DNA from: Candidatus Nomurabacteria bacterium
Lineage (GTDB): Bacteria; Patescibacteriota; Minisyncoccia; Phycocordibacterales; UBA2100
Assembly (NCBI GenBank): GCA_943359395.1
Contig: CALRHH010000006.1
Coordinates: 1-48,368, forward strand
Direction of reading: 5' to 3'
DNA length: 48,368 nucleotides
In this document: piece by piece, positions 19,478 to 29,424 of the stretch
How positions within the stretch are numbered: position 1 is the stretch's first letter
How the letters are laid out: each line of letters begins with the position of its first letter
Notes under the pieces: generated by a model
The model's input: only the letters and a program-made list of their open reading frames with translations
Databases searched by the model: none
Told to the model about the DNA's origin: nothing
Program-made: the position numbers and the translations under genes

Positions 19478-19957
19478 TTACAGTGGATAGACGTCGGGGA
19501 ATCCGACAACTTCAACCTTGTTGAATCCAGCGAATTGTTCGAGCTTGACCGTCTTCCTGGACTCGAGCGTTAGGACGAAAAGCTTGTCATAGCCGAGATA
19601 GGCGGTCTGAATGAACGTGTCACCGTTGACGTGACAGAGCACGGAGCCGATATCGAGCACAGGAATGATTACCGTGGCCGATATTTTCTCCAGTGCAAGC
19701 TGGTCCTGAATCAGCGCTTGGTTGCTTTCCAGCTCATCGCGGGCAATCTGGCGACCCTTGAACGAGCCGATCTCACGTCCAAGTTTTCCGAATATATACG
19801 GAATATTTTCCTCCTTGAACCGCTGGTTGATCCGAGCGCCGCCACCCGTGCAGATGACGATAAAGTACTCCTGCGCGAGAGGGCGCAGCCACGCCAGAAC
19901 GTCTGGTCGAAGCTCTGCGAGATCGCCCGTGAGTTTGACGAGTGCAGTTTTCCTCAT
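19478..19957 (-). CDS. Short amino-acid-kinase-fold protein (acetylglutamate kinase-like)
   Basis: MRKTALVKLTGDLAEL..FIVICTGGGARINQRF..CHVNGDTFIQTAYLGYDKLFVLT: N-terminal VK.xGx, GGG and VNGDT..GaDKLxxLT motifs; SD AGGAGGAG. Confidence 0.65.
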   Translation of the reverse strand: MRKTALVKLTGDLAELRPDVLAWLRPLAQEYFIVICTGGGARINQRFKEENIPYIFGKLGREIGSFKGRQIARDELESNQALIQDQLALEKISATVIIPVLDIGSVLCHVNGDTFIQTAYLGYDKLFVLTLESRKTVKLEQFAGFNKVEVVGFPDVYPL

Positions 19958-20181
19958 TTTCTCCTCCTGTGAAAGAGCGCATCGCTAGATGCGCCTTTCG
20001 GTGACATCTAAACGAAGAATGACCTCGATTGAGGCCATTTTGGAAGGTTTGTGGGGAGATTACAAACACTCTAAACAGCCTCAAATAAAGCTGCTCGTCG
20101 AGGTGTATGTGTCGTTGGAGTCATGTCCTTACACCGTACCACACCTATTTTTGCTTGCAAATCCCGTGTGGATAGCCTTAA

Positions 20182-20215
20182 ACAAAAAAAAACGGGCGCG
20201 CCTCTGGCGCGCCCG
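20182..20215 (-). terminator. Rho-independent terminator downstream of the HisG-like gene
   Basis: CGGGCGCGCC-AGA-GGCGCGCCCG followed by TTTTTTTTTG on the minus strand. Confidence 0.92.
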
Positions 20216-20254
20216 CATCACGTTTCAGTATTCCGCCAGCCCAGACTAGTTACC

Positions 20255-21031
20255 TTAGGGAAGTTGACAGGAAACCTCGAGCCGCGCACAGAGAAGCTCG
20301 GCAAAGGTACGGCGTTCGCCACCATCCCACTTAAGTCGCGAAGCATTCGCTACAAGCACCGTAGAAGAGGTGCAAATTGTTGCGATTTCCCTGAGACCAT
20401 TGACCTTGAGGGTCGTTCCAGTCTCAACGAGCGTTACGCCATAACGGCAGAACCCCTGCTGCACAAGAGCTTCAGCGGATCCTCTCACTATATAGACCGG
20501 GAAATCCATACCGTGCTTTTGCAGAAAGGGCATCGTCTGTACCGGATGCTCCGTGGCAATTCGAGGAACGCCCTCTTTTTCTTCGTCGAAATCCAAAGCA
20601 GCGTCTCTGATTGTGTTCGCATCACCCTCCCTGCCAAAGAACACAATTCGTGTATCTCCGTTTGAGGATCGGCTGATATTCAGCTTGGCAAGAATCACAA
20701 GCTCACGCGCGAACCTCCAGGGGGTATTCTCGGCGACGAACGAATCGACTACTTCCGTTGTGGTGATACCAAAGTCTGCATTGCCTCTGGCAAGCATCAT
20801 CGGCACCAAATCACTGCGACACGAGATTGACCGGGTGAGCGGCGGGATTCCCGAAATCCTACTCTCGATTGAGCGTGGATGATCTTTTTCGATTGATACA
20901 CCTACGCTTTTAAACTTCTTCTCAATCGGGCGCTCAAGACCTTTCGTCGGCACAAGGATGCTATAGGTGACTGGTATATAGGTCACCACCGCCTGGGGCT
21001 TCAAATCAATCAGCATGGTAGTCCGTGTCAT
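20255..21031 (-). CDS. HisG-like ATP phosphoribosyltransferase catalytic domain (divergent, orphan)
   Basis: LARGNADFGITTTEVVDSF..VPRIATEHPVQTMPFLQKHGMDFPVYIVRGSAEALVQQGFCRYGVTLVETGTTLKVNGL; SD AGGAG. Confidence 0.75.
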   Translation of the reverse strand: MTRTTMLIDLKPQAVVTYIPVTYSILVPTKGLERPIEKKFKSVGVSIEKDHPRSIESRISGIPPLTRSISCRSDLVPMMLARGNADFGITTTEVVDSFVAENTPWRFARELVILAKLNISRSSNGDTRIVFFGREGDANTIRDAALDFDEEKEGVPRIATEHPVQTMPFLQKHGMDFPVYIVRGSAEALVQQGFCRYGVTLVETGTTLKVNGLREIATICTSSTVLVANASRLKWDGGERRTFAELLCARLEVSCQLP

Positions 21032-21102
21032 GGCTTACTCCTGTTGGGTTGTGGAAATCTAGGCTATTTCTGTATTACTCAAAGATCACTCTGCGAAAAG
21101 AT

Positions 21103-21124
21103 AACCCCCTCGCGAGAGGGGGTT
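21103..21124 (-). terminator. Hairpin downstream of the TrpR-like gene
   Basis: AACCCCCTC-TCGCGA-style perfect inverted repeat AACCCCCTCGCGAGAGGGGGTT. Confidence 0.65.
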
Positions 21125-21152
21125 GGTTTGAAATCTAGAAATGACTATCAAC

Positions 21153-21461
21153 TCAACTCTCTCCCGCTAGAGATGTTGGGAGATGGTGCATGTTGGCAAT
21201 AACGGAGCGATAGCCACCCTCTTTCCCGTTGAGCCACTTTGATACACGAGCGACTGTAGTCGAACTGAGGCCTGTCTTCTTCTCAATTATAGAATAGGGG
21301 ATTTTTTCCGAGAGCATCCTAGCTGCTTGAAAACGCTTGGAGAATTCTTCTATCTCCTCGGGTGTCAGTAAATCAATCAGAAAACGCTGCGCTTCACCTG
21401 CACTTTTTAGTGAAAGGATCGCCTCTATCAAATCCTTCTTTTGCGGCTTTTTCCAGTTCAT
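21153..21461 (-). CDS. TrpR/YerC/YecD family transcriptional regulator
   Basis: LIEAILSLKSAGEAQRFLIDLLTPEEIEEFSKRFQAARMLSEKIPYSIIEKKTGLSSTTVARVSKWLNGKEGGYRSVI; ATG at 21461. Confidence 0.9.
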   Translation of the reverse strand: MNWKKPQKKDLIEAILSLKSAGEAQRFLIDLLTPEEIEEFSKRFQAARMLSEKIPYSIIEKKTGLSSTTVARVSKWLNGKEGGYRSVIANMHHLPTSLAGES

Positions 21462-21467
21462 CAATAC

Positions 21468-21501
21468 ACTTTATCAGAGTGGAGTGGTTTAGTCAACTAA
21501 A
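21468..21501 (-). promoter_or_regulatory. Promoter TTGACT-17-TAAAGT with overlapping TTTAGTTGACTAAA palindrome
   Basis: Palindrome 21488-21501 covers the -35; -10 at 21468-21473 is 6 nt from the ATG. Confidence 0.7.
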
Positions 21502-21531
21502 GTACTCTGTGGACAACCGAAGATCCCTCTC

Positions 21532-21915
21532 CTATCGCGATTCAAGTATCTTCAAAATCTTCTCAAGCTTCTCATCTTCGATGCGGGCGAGACGTACTTG
21601 CAAGTCTTCTATTTCCTTTTTCGCCTGGAGATTTGTCTCGAAATCGGCGTCCGCCTGTAGGCGGTCGCGGTCCGATTGCCTGTTCTGCGACATCATGATG
21701 AGAGTCGAGAGTAAAATTGCTTCGAGACTGACAATCATGGTGAGAAGTCCGTATGGAAATGCCTCTATGGGGAGAACTATCCACAACGTGAACCACACGA
21801 CGTGAATCCAGATGAAGGTCCATGAACCCACGAAAGCAGTCATTCCATCGGCAAGTTTGCTTCCGAGAGTCTTACTCTCCTCATGTTTCTGATGCCACGT
21901 CTTTCTTTTCTCCAT
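21532..21915 (-). CDS. DUF1003-family membrane protein
   Basis: TAFVGSWTFIWIHVVWFTLWIVLPIEAFPYGLLTMIVSLEAILLSTLIMMSQNRQSDRDRLQADADFETNLQAKKEI. Confidence 0.9.
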   Translation of the reverse strand: MEKRKTWHQKHEESKTLGSKLADGMTAFVGSWTFIWIHVVWFTLWIVLPIEAFPYGLLTMIVSLEAILLSTLIMMSQNRQSDRDRLQADADFETNLQAKKEIEDLQVRLARIEDEKLEKILKILESR

Positions 21916-21942
21916 ATGGCTTCAGTATACAGCCTCCCCAGG

Positions 21943-22899
21943 TTACTTGTTGACGCTGTGTCCACCAAACTGATTGCGCAGTGCCGAAACGACTTTGCCC
22001 GTAAATGTAGGGTTTTTCTCGGATTCCACGCGAAACTGGAAGGAGCCTTCGATTATTTTTGCTGGGATGTTCATCTCGTGCGCGGTCTTGGCAGTCCATT
22101 CACCTTCTCCTAGATGCCCAACCGTACCTGAAACTTCTTCCAAGTCTTCTCCGTACTGCTCAAATGCTCCCTTGAGCCAGCCGACGAGGCGCGACTCGAT
22201 GACGCTTCCGTGATTATAGATATCTGTGACGCGCGTGAGGTCGAGCTTGTATGGAGATTTTTTCAGTATCTCGAATCCTTCTCCGAGCGCCTGCATCATG
22301 CCGTACTCGATGCCGTTGTGCACCATCTTCACGAAGTGTCCCGCACCTGCACCCGTAAAGAATTGGTAACCATCTTTGAGTGCAAGGTCTCGAAAAAGCG
22401 ATTCGTGTGCCCGGAAGCTCGCCTCATCGCCTCCTATCATGAGGCATCCGCCGTTGCGTGCACCGTTTGGACCGCCGGAGAATCCCACATCAATAAACGT
22501 GATTCCGTGTTCTGTCAATTTGTTCGCTCGTACTTCAGCTTTTTTGAAATACGAATTTCCGCCGTCTATGACCACATCACCTTTTGACAGTAATTCGGTA
22601 AGCCCTCCTTTTCCAAAAAGTACTTCATCCACAGGACTTGGCGCATCTTCTGCTGCTCCCGGCAAGCGAGCCGGGACCATCACCCACACAAGCTTAGGTG
22701 CAGAGAGCCCGTCTACCAGTTCTTCGAGAGAGGCGCGGGTTTGGACACCCTCCGCGGCAAGAGCCCCCGTTGTTTCCGGACTCGGGTCGTAACCGCTCAC
22801 CTTCCATCCCTTCTCGCGGAGCTGCAGAGCGATACCAGCGCCCATTTTACCGAGACCCACAACGCCTATTTCCTTTTTTTCATTTGACATGACGTGCAA
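21943..22899 (-). CDS. gnd: 6-phosphogluconate dehydrogenase (short type)
   Basis: IGVVGLGKMGAGIALQLREKGWKVSGYD..GGNSYFKKAEVRANKLTEHGITFIDVGFSGG..MVHNGIEYGMMQALGEGFE. Confidence 0.94.
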   Translation of the reverse strand: MHVMSNEKKEIGVVGLGKMGAGIALQLREKGWKVSGYDPSPETTGALAAEGVQTRASLEELVDGLSAPKLVWVMVPARLPGAAEDAPSPVDEVLFGKGGLTELLSKGDVVIDGGNSYFKKAEVRANKLTEHGITFIDVGFSGGPNGARNGGCLMIGGDEASFRAHESLFRDLALKDGYQFFTGAGAGHFVKMVHNGIEYGMMQALGEGFEILKKSPYKLDLTRVTDIYNHGSVIESRLVGWLKGAFEQYGEDLEEVSGTVGHLGEGEWTAKTAHEMNIPAKIIEGSFQFRVESEKNPTFTGKVVSALRNQFGGHSVNK

Positions 22900-24322
22900 T
22901 ATCTAACACCTCTTTTGAATTTGGTTTGTAGTTCTCCAACGGTACCACGCCCTTTTGCCATGCGGCAAGGATGGGATCGGTGAATCTCCACATCTCCCGT
23001 ATCTCCTCGGTTCCGATAAAAAGAGTCTGGTCACCGCGGATGCAGTCGAGAAGGAGCTTAGCGTACTCTTCCACATACGGCACGTGCGCCGACTGCTCTC
23101 GAAGCATGTAGTGAAATTCCCTGCGTTCGGTTGCAAAAGTAAATCCGGTCTTTTTTGCCCAAAATTCAATGAGTATCTCCTCTCGCGGCTCCATGCGGAA
23201 TATGACCTCATTTTTGTGATGAGGGCCACTGGACGGGCAGAGACACGGCATCGGATGCCTGAAAGTGACCACAATCTCCTTGAGCGGCTCGCCCAGACGC
23301 TTCCCGCTTTCCATAACCATCGGCACACCACTCCACTTAGGATTGGACATAGTGGCGCGAACTTTGAAATATGTTTCCGTATCGGAGCTCGGCACTACTC
23401 CTTCGATATCACGGTATCCGTCGTACTGACCGCGGAACGTCGACTTTTTAATATCTTCATCCGAAAGAATATCGAGCGAACCCAAAATTTGTGCACGCCT
23501 TTTTTGTATCGCCGACGCCTCGAAGCTCTCCGGATGCTCCATCGTTATGAGCGCAAGCATTTGCAATAAGTGATTCTGCCCGACATCACGAAGAGCTCCC
23601 ACTCCGTCATAAAAAGGTCCCCGTTTCTCGACGCCAATACTTTCTAACACCTTGATATGGATGCTTTCGATAAGCTTGTTGCCCCACGGCAGCTCGAAGA
23701 GATTGTTGGAGAATCTGAAGGTCAGAATATTTTGCAACATCTCCTTGGCAAGGTAGTGATCGATTCGATAGATTTGTTCTTCCTTGAAGAGCCTCCCCAA
23801 AAGCTCATCTATCTGCTTGGCGGTAGCAGAATTCATACCAAATGGTTTCTCGACAATGACGTGCGTCCAGCCTTGGTCCGGCTCACAGGGGTCCGTGAGG
23901 CCCGAGCGGGAAAGCTCGCCGAGAATGAGTTCGTAGAATTCGGGCGCCACTGAGAGGTAAAAAAGTTTGTTTGAGCAGACACCCCACTCCCGGTCGCAGG
24001 CGTCAAAGGTTTTCTTCAATTCCGTGTAGCTCTCAACATCCCCAAAAGTCCCCCTTTGGAATTTGAACATTGCAAGAAACGGCGCAAGCTCGGCATCGGG
24101 AATCTCCCCTTTGGCATGCTCCTCCAGCACCTCTCTCACGTACGCTTGGAATTGCTCATCTGTCCAACCCCGACGCGAGAAGCCTACTACGCGGAACTGT
24201 CTGGGCAATTCGTTGTGTTTGTAGGAGTAGTAGAGTGCGGGTAAAACCTTCCGCCGCATCAAATCCCCTGTGGCACCGAATGCCGCAAATATTGTGGGGA
24301 TGTTGTTTGACGGAGTAACCAT
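22880..24322 (-). CDS. zwf: Glucose-6-phosphate 1-dehydrogenase
   Basis: FAAFGATGDLMRRKVLPALYYSY..VIVEKPFG..IYRIDHYLAKEMLQNILTFRFSN. Confidence 0.96.
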   Translation of the reverse strand: MVTPSNNIPTIFAAFGATGDLMRRKVLPALYYSYKHNELPRQFRVVGFSRRGWTDEQFQAYVREVLEEHAKGEIPDAELAPFLAMFKFQRGTFGDVESYTELKKTFDACDREWGVCSNKLFYLSVAPEFYELILGELSRSGLTDPCEPDQGWTHVIVEKPFGMNSATAKQIDELLGRLFKEEQIYRIDHYLAKEMLQNILTFRFSNNLFELPWGNKLIESIHIKVLESIGVEKRGPFYDGVGALRDVGQNHLLQMLALITMEHPESFEASAIQKRRAQILGSLDILSDEDIKKSTFRGQYDGYRDIEGVVPSSDTETYFKVRATMSNPKWSGVPMVMESGKRLGEPLKEIVVTFRHPMPCLCPSSGPHHKNEVIFRMEPREEILIEFWAKKTGFTFATERREFHYMLREQSAHVPYVEEYAKLLLDCIRGDQTLFIGTEEIREMWRFTDPILAAWQKGVVPLENYKPNSKEVLDIARHVK

Positions 24323-24334
24323 AAAGCGCGCTTA

Positions 24335-24985
24335 TTATACCGCATGAAAATCCCCTAAGACTTCCTTAAGCTTTCCCCGAAGAGACGCCGCTGTTGTGAA
24401 AAGAATGGCGGAGAAGCCGAGCTTCACAGCTGCCCCAATATTTATTTCTGAATCATCAACGAAAAGACACCTCTCGGGAGTCGTCTTTAACTGTGTGAGA
24501 ACGGCGTCATACATACGTACGTCTGGCTTTGAGGCTCCAACATCGTACGAATACACGCGCGTATCGAAAAGTCCGTGAAAATTAAACTTCTCTTCACAGT
24601 GATCTATCCACTCTTTGGCGTGGTTTGAAAGGATGGCAAGCTTGTAACCGAGCCTCCGAAGTTCTATAACAATGTCGCGCGTACCTTCGACTTCGACAAA
24701 ATTCTCGCGAATGTGCTCTTTGAGCCACGCACTGTCTCCTATTTGAGGGTACTTCGCGACGACGTCTTCAACGTAGTCGTTCTCGGAGACAGTCCCGTGG
24801 AAAAACTCCTTTATGAGCGGCGTGAGAAGCGGATGTTTCTCTCGTGCCCAGTCCATTTTGGGACCTGATATCTCGAGCTGGTGCTTTTCGCGCAGTGCGA
24901 TGCCCGTATCCTTAACGCCCGTGAGCAATACTTCCGAAAGATCGAAGATGATATGCTCTATTGCTCCTGACGGTTGCCTAAACAT
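24335..24985 (-). CDS. HAD-family hydrolase
   Basis: IIFDLSEVLLTGV..LAILSNHAKEWID..GASKPDVRMYDAVL..CLFVDDSEINI. Confidence 0.88.
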   Translation of the reverse strand: MFRQPSGAIEHIIFDLSEVLLTGVKDTGIALREKHQLEISGPKMDWAREKHPLLTPLIKEFFHGTVSENDYVEDVVAKYPQIGDSAWLKEHIRENFVEVEGTRDIVIELRRLGYKLAILSNHAKEWIDHCEEKFNFHGLFDTRVYSYDVGASKPDVRMYDAVLTQLKTTPERCLFVDDSEINIGAAVKLGFSAILFTTAASLRGKLKEVLGDFHAV

Positions 24986-25610
24986 TCATCTTGTTGGGAT
25001 TCGCGGCGCGTATTGTTTTGCCAATGATATTTCCTCCGGTGTCGAACTCATAGCAGTACACTTCACCCGTTCCTATTTCAAGTTCCGCAATCTTGTCCTC
25101 TGAGATATTCTCCAGATGCTTCACAAGCGCTCGTAAGGAATTTCCGTGCGCGACCACGAGAAGATTTTTTCCCTCCAAAAGTAACGGCCTGATGTTTTTC
25201 TCATAATAGGGCACGACACGCCCATATACGTCTTTCAATGTCTCACCTTCAGGAATCGGGACATCCCACCCGCGGCGGAGTTTGTGGAATGCCTCGTCTC
25301 CAATCTCTTTTTGGACCTCCCATTTATTTTTTCCTGTATAGATGCCGTAGTGGCGCTCCTTGAGAGCTGGTTCTGTGACACTTTTCATATCGGGCTTATC
25401 CAACACACTACAAATCTGCATGAATGTTTCTTGCGCACGCTTCAAGTCCGATATGAAAGCACAGTCGATTGGGATGTCCTCGATAGCGTGCGCCGCGTGA
25501 CGCGCTTCGTTGACGCCCTGTTCGACAAGGCCGATGTCGACATGCCCCGTCCATTTACCGAGGAGGTTCCATTCTGATTTTCCGTGTCTGACCAAAATAA
25601 GGTATGCCAT
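24978..25610 (-). CDS. gpmA: 2,3-bisphosphoglycerate-dependent phosphoglycerate mutase
   Basis: MAYLILVRHGKSEWNLLGKWTGHVDIGLVEQG..ERHYGIYTGKNK..PIPEGETLKDVYGRV..GNSLRALVKHLENIS. Confidence 0.93.
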   Translation of the reverse strand: MAYLILVRHGKSEWNLLGKWTGHVDIGLVEQGVNEARHAAHAIEDIPIDCAFISDLKRAQETFMQICSVLDKPDMKSVTEPALKERHYGIYTGKNKWEVQKEIGDEAFHKLRRGWDVPIPEGETLKDVYGRVVPYYEKNIRPLLLEGKNLLVVAHGNSLRALVKHLENISEDKIAELEIGTGEVYCYEFDTGGNIIGKTIRAANPNKMNV

Positions 25611-25628
25611 GCGGGGTATCTTATCGCT

Positions 25629-26180
25629 TTAAACATCAAACTCCTCGATCGTAGCGTTCCGGATATGGTCAACTTTGGTATCGTGAAAAAGTGCGTGCGA
25701 AAAACGCAGTATCCCCGCATGCGCGACAATCAGGATACGTTTATCTGAATATTTCGTCTTAATATCTGAAACAAATTTCTGCAATCTTTTTTTGACATCC
25801 TCGGCGGACTCTCCACCGTACGGCCGGTAGTCGTAATCCAGATGCCGATCTACGGATTTCAAATCGCCGGGTTCCGACTCTGTAAGGGCGTCAGCCTCAT
25901 CCCATGACTTACCCGATAGTGAACCGAAGTCGCGCTCTTTCAGCGCGTCGTGCAGAACGATGTGAGTAGCACCGCCATCGGCAATAATAGCAGCAGTTTC
26001 CGCCGCCCTCTTTAGCGGGGAGGAAAAAATAACGTCGAACGGTACACCCCTCAGACTCGCGGAAAGTTTTTGTGCCTGGCTCCTCCCTTCGTCGTTAAGC
26101 GGCTCGTCCACCCGCTGCCCCATGATAATTTTTGCGACATTTGAGTTTGTTTGCCCATGACGAACCATGAATATCTTCAT
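25629..26180 (-). CDS. Histidine phosphatase family protein
   Basis: MKIFMVRHGQTNSNVAKIIMGQRVDEPLNDEGRSQAQKL. Confidence 0.93.
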   Translation of the reverse strand: MKIFMVRHGQTNSNVAKIIMGQRVDEPLNDEGRSQAQKLSASLRGVPFDVIFSSPLKRAAETAAIIADGGATHIVLHDALKERDFGSLSGKSWDEADALTESEPGDLKSVDRHLDYDYRPYGGESAEDVKKRLQKFVSDIKTKYSDKRILIVAHAGILRFSHALFHDTKVDHIRNATIEEFDV

Positions 26181-26186
26181 AGAGAC

Positions 26187-27560
<1,374 letters not shown>

Positions 27561-27564
27561 AATA

Positions 27565-28848
27565 TTACAGTTTTGAGCTTCCAACGGAGTCATCGGTAAC
27601 CGTAGCAACATCTGCTGGCACACTCTGAAGCTTGTCTTTGCGCATAAGCGGCAGCGCACCGAATCCCGCGGCACATACCGCGGCAAAGCCGCCGAGCGCG
27701 ATACTCCAGCGCGCCCCTCCATACTCACTTATCAATCCAATGAGCGGGGCTCCGACGAGCGTTGAGCCGAAGAGCGCCATCGTCCAGAGCGCCATCACGC
27801 GCCCGCGAATATATGAGGCGGACTCAAGCTGAACAATGGTGTTACCGACCGAAGAAAGGTTGATGGAAAAGAAGCCGACAAGCACCATGCCGATGACGGC
27901 GTACGAGAGCGTGGGCATCGTTGCAGTCACGCACATTGAGAGACCGAACAGAAGAGCGGACACGACGAACTCTGATGCCGTCACTTTCTGTCGTGTGGCC
28001 ATGAAGAGACCGCCCATCACCGAACCCACGCCCATGGCGGCGAGAAGCGCCGCGTAATCGGCAGCGCTGCCCGCAAATGTCTGCCTCGCAAAAATCGGCA
28101 GACTAACCTGGAATTCATACGAGAACGTCCCGATGACGGCCATCATAATCAGGATAAGTCGGATTGCAGGAACGGATGCTGCATACCGTAAGCCCGAAAG
28201 GATGTCGGAAGGTCCTTTTGATGTATGAGCGGCTTCTTTGTGAAATTCCTCGGGGCGTACGCGGGTAAGAAAAAATATGACGACAAGAAAAGAAAGTGTG
28301 TTGGCGAAGAAACAAAATGCGATACCGACGGTAGCTATCAGCACTCCGGCAAAAAGAGGTCCGAGAGCACGCGCTACGTTTGCTTCCGTCGAGCTGAGTG
28401 TGACCGCATTGCGCAACTGGACGGGACCGACCATCTCGTGCACAAAGGTCTGCCGCAAAGGTCTGTCCACTGCATCGACAACGCCGAACGCGATGGCTGC
28501 AGCGTAGAGCATCCAGACCTGAACAACGTCCGCAAAAACGAGTGCACTCACTCCGAGAGCGAGAAGTGCCGCCATCCATTGCGTGGTGTACAAGAGCGTG
28601 CGTTTATCCATACTGTCGATGAGATTTCCCGCAAAGGGGGCGCCGAAGAGGAGCGGAGCAAACCGCAAGGCGAGCATTGTCCCCAGCGCCGTTCCCGACC
28701 CGGTGACCTCAAGAACGAGCCACCCGAGAGCGACCGTCTGCATCCAATTCCCGACGTGTGAAAAGGCCTGACCGATAAAATAGAGACGATAATTTCGTAT
28801 CGAAAGAGACGAAAACATTTTTGAGCCTAATTCTTTAATTATTTCCAT
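27565..28848 (-). CDS. MFS transporter (enterobactin exporter EntS-like fold)
   Basis: NYRLYFIGQAFSHVGNWMQTVALGWLVLEVTGSGTALGTMLALRFAPLLFGAPFAGNLID. Confidence 0.92.
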   Translation of the reverse strand: MEIIKELGSKMFSSLSIRNYRLYFIGQAFSHVGNWMQTVALGWLVLEVTGSGTALGTMLALRFAPLLFGAPFAGNLIDSMDKRTLLYTTQWMAALLALGVSALVFADVVQVWMLYAAAIAFGVVDAVDRPLRQTFVHEMVGPVQLRNAVTLSSTEANVARALGPLFAGVLIATVGIAFCFFANTLSFLVVIFFLTRVRPEEFHKEAAHTSKGPSDILSGLRYAASVPAIRLILIMMAVIGTFSYEFQVSLPIFARQTFAGSAADYAALLAAMGVGSVMGGLFMATRQKVTASEFVVSALLFGLSMCVTATMPTLSYAVIGMVLVGFFSINLSSVGNTIVQLESASYIRGRVMALWTMALFGSTLVGAPLIGLISEYGGARWSIALGGFAAVCAAGFGALPLMRKDKLQSVPADVATVTDDSVGSSKL

Positions 28849-28896
28849 ACGTATATGTTCAGGAATTCCTGATTGTACTCTCCCCCTTCTAGACGG

Positions 28897-29178
28897 TTAC
28901 CCTTTGGGAGGGGCAACATCATCATCTTCGTCCACCTTCCCAATGATGCCGAGTATCCACTTCTCCAACTTTTCCAACGCCGTGTGAATTCTTGGGTACC
29001 GCACGGTGTGTACTATCGCCCATGCACGGAAACGGGGCGAAGAAATCGAAAGAAGAATGAGGCCGATACCAAGAAATAAAAATCCTTGGATAAAAGGGAG
29101 GGCGAGACCAAGAAGACCAAGTACGAGGAAGGCAAACGCCGCCACCACAACAAGAAACCGTTTAAACTCTTTGTTCAT
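28897..29178 (-). CDS. Small two-TM membrane protein (DUF454/PGPGW-like)
   Basis: MNKEFKRFLVVVAAFAFLVLGLLGLALPFIQGFLFLGIGLILLSISSPRFRAW. Confidence 0.65.
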   Translation of the reverse strand: MNKEFKRFLVVVAAFAFLVLGLLGLALPFIQGFLFLGIGLILLSISSPRFRAWAIVHTVRYPRIHTALEKLEKWILGIIGKVDEDDDVAPPKG

Positions 29179-29206
29179 ACAAGAGTTTACATCATAGCAG
29201 GGGCGA

Positions 29207-29365
29207 TTACCGCTCCTCTGCCTTGTAGATACACTTGATGCACTTAGTCTGGTTGGGACGCGTCTTGATGTATTTGTTGCCGCAAGCGCACACGGGCACA
29301 TGTGTCAAAAAAGGCTTTTCTACCCACTTTCCGTGTTTTTGAAAGGTTTTCGAAGGAAGATTCAT
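29207..29365 (-). CDS. Small zinc-ribbon protein
   Basis: VPVCACGNKYIKTRPNQTKCIKCIYKAEER, CxC..CxxC. Confidence 0.6.
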   Translation of the reverse strand: MNLPSKTFQKHGKWVEKPFLTHVPVCACGNKYIKTRPNQTKCIKCIYKAEER

Positions 29366-29424
29366 AGCTGCAACAATAACACGTCTTGAGACAAAAATCA
29401 AATGACATGCTATACATATGCGGA

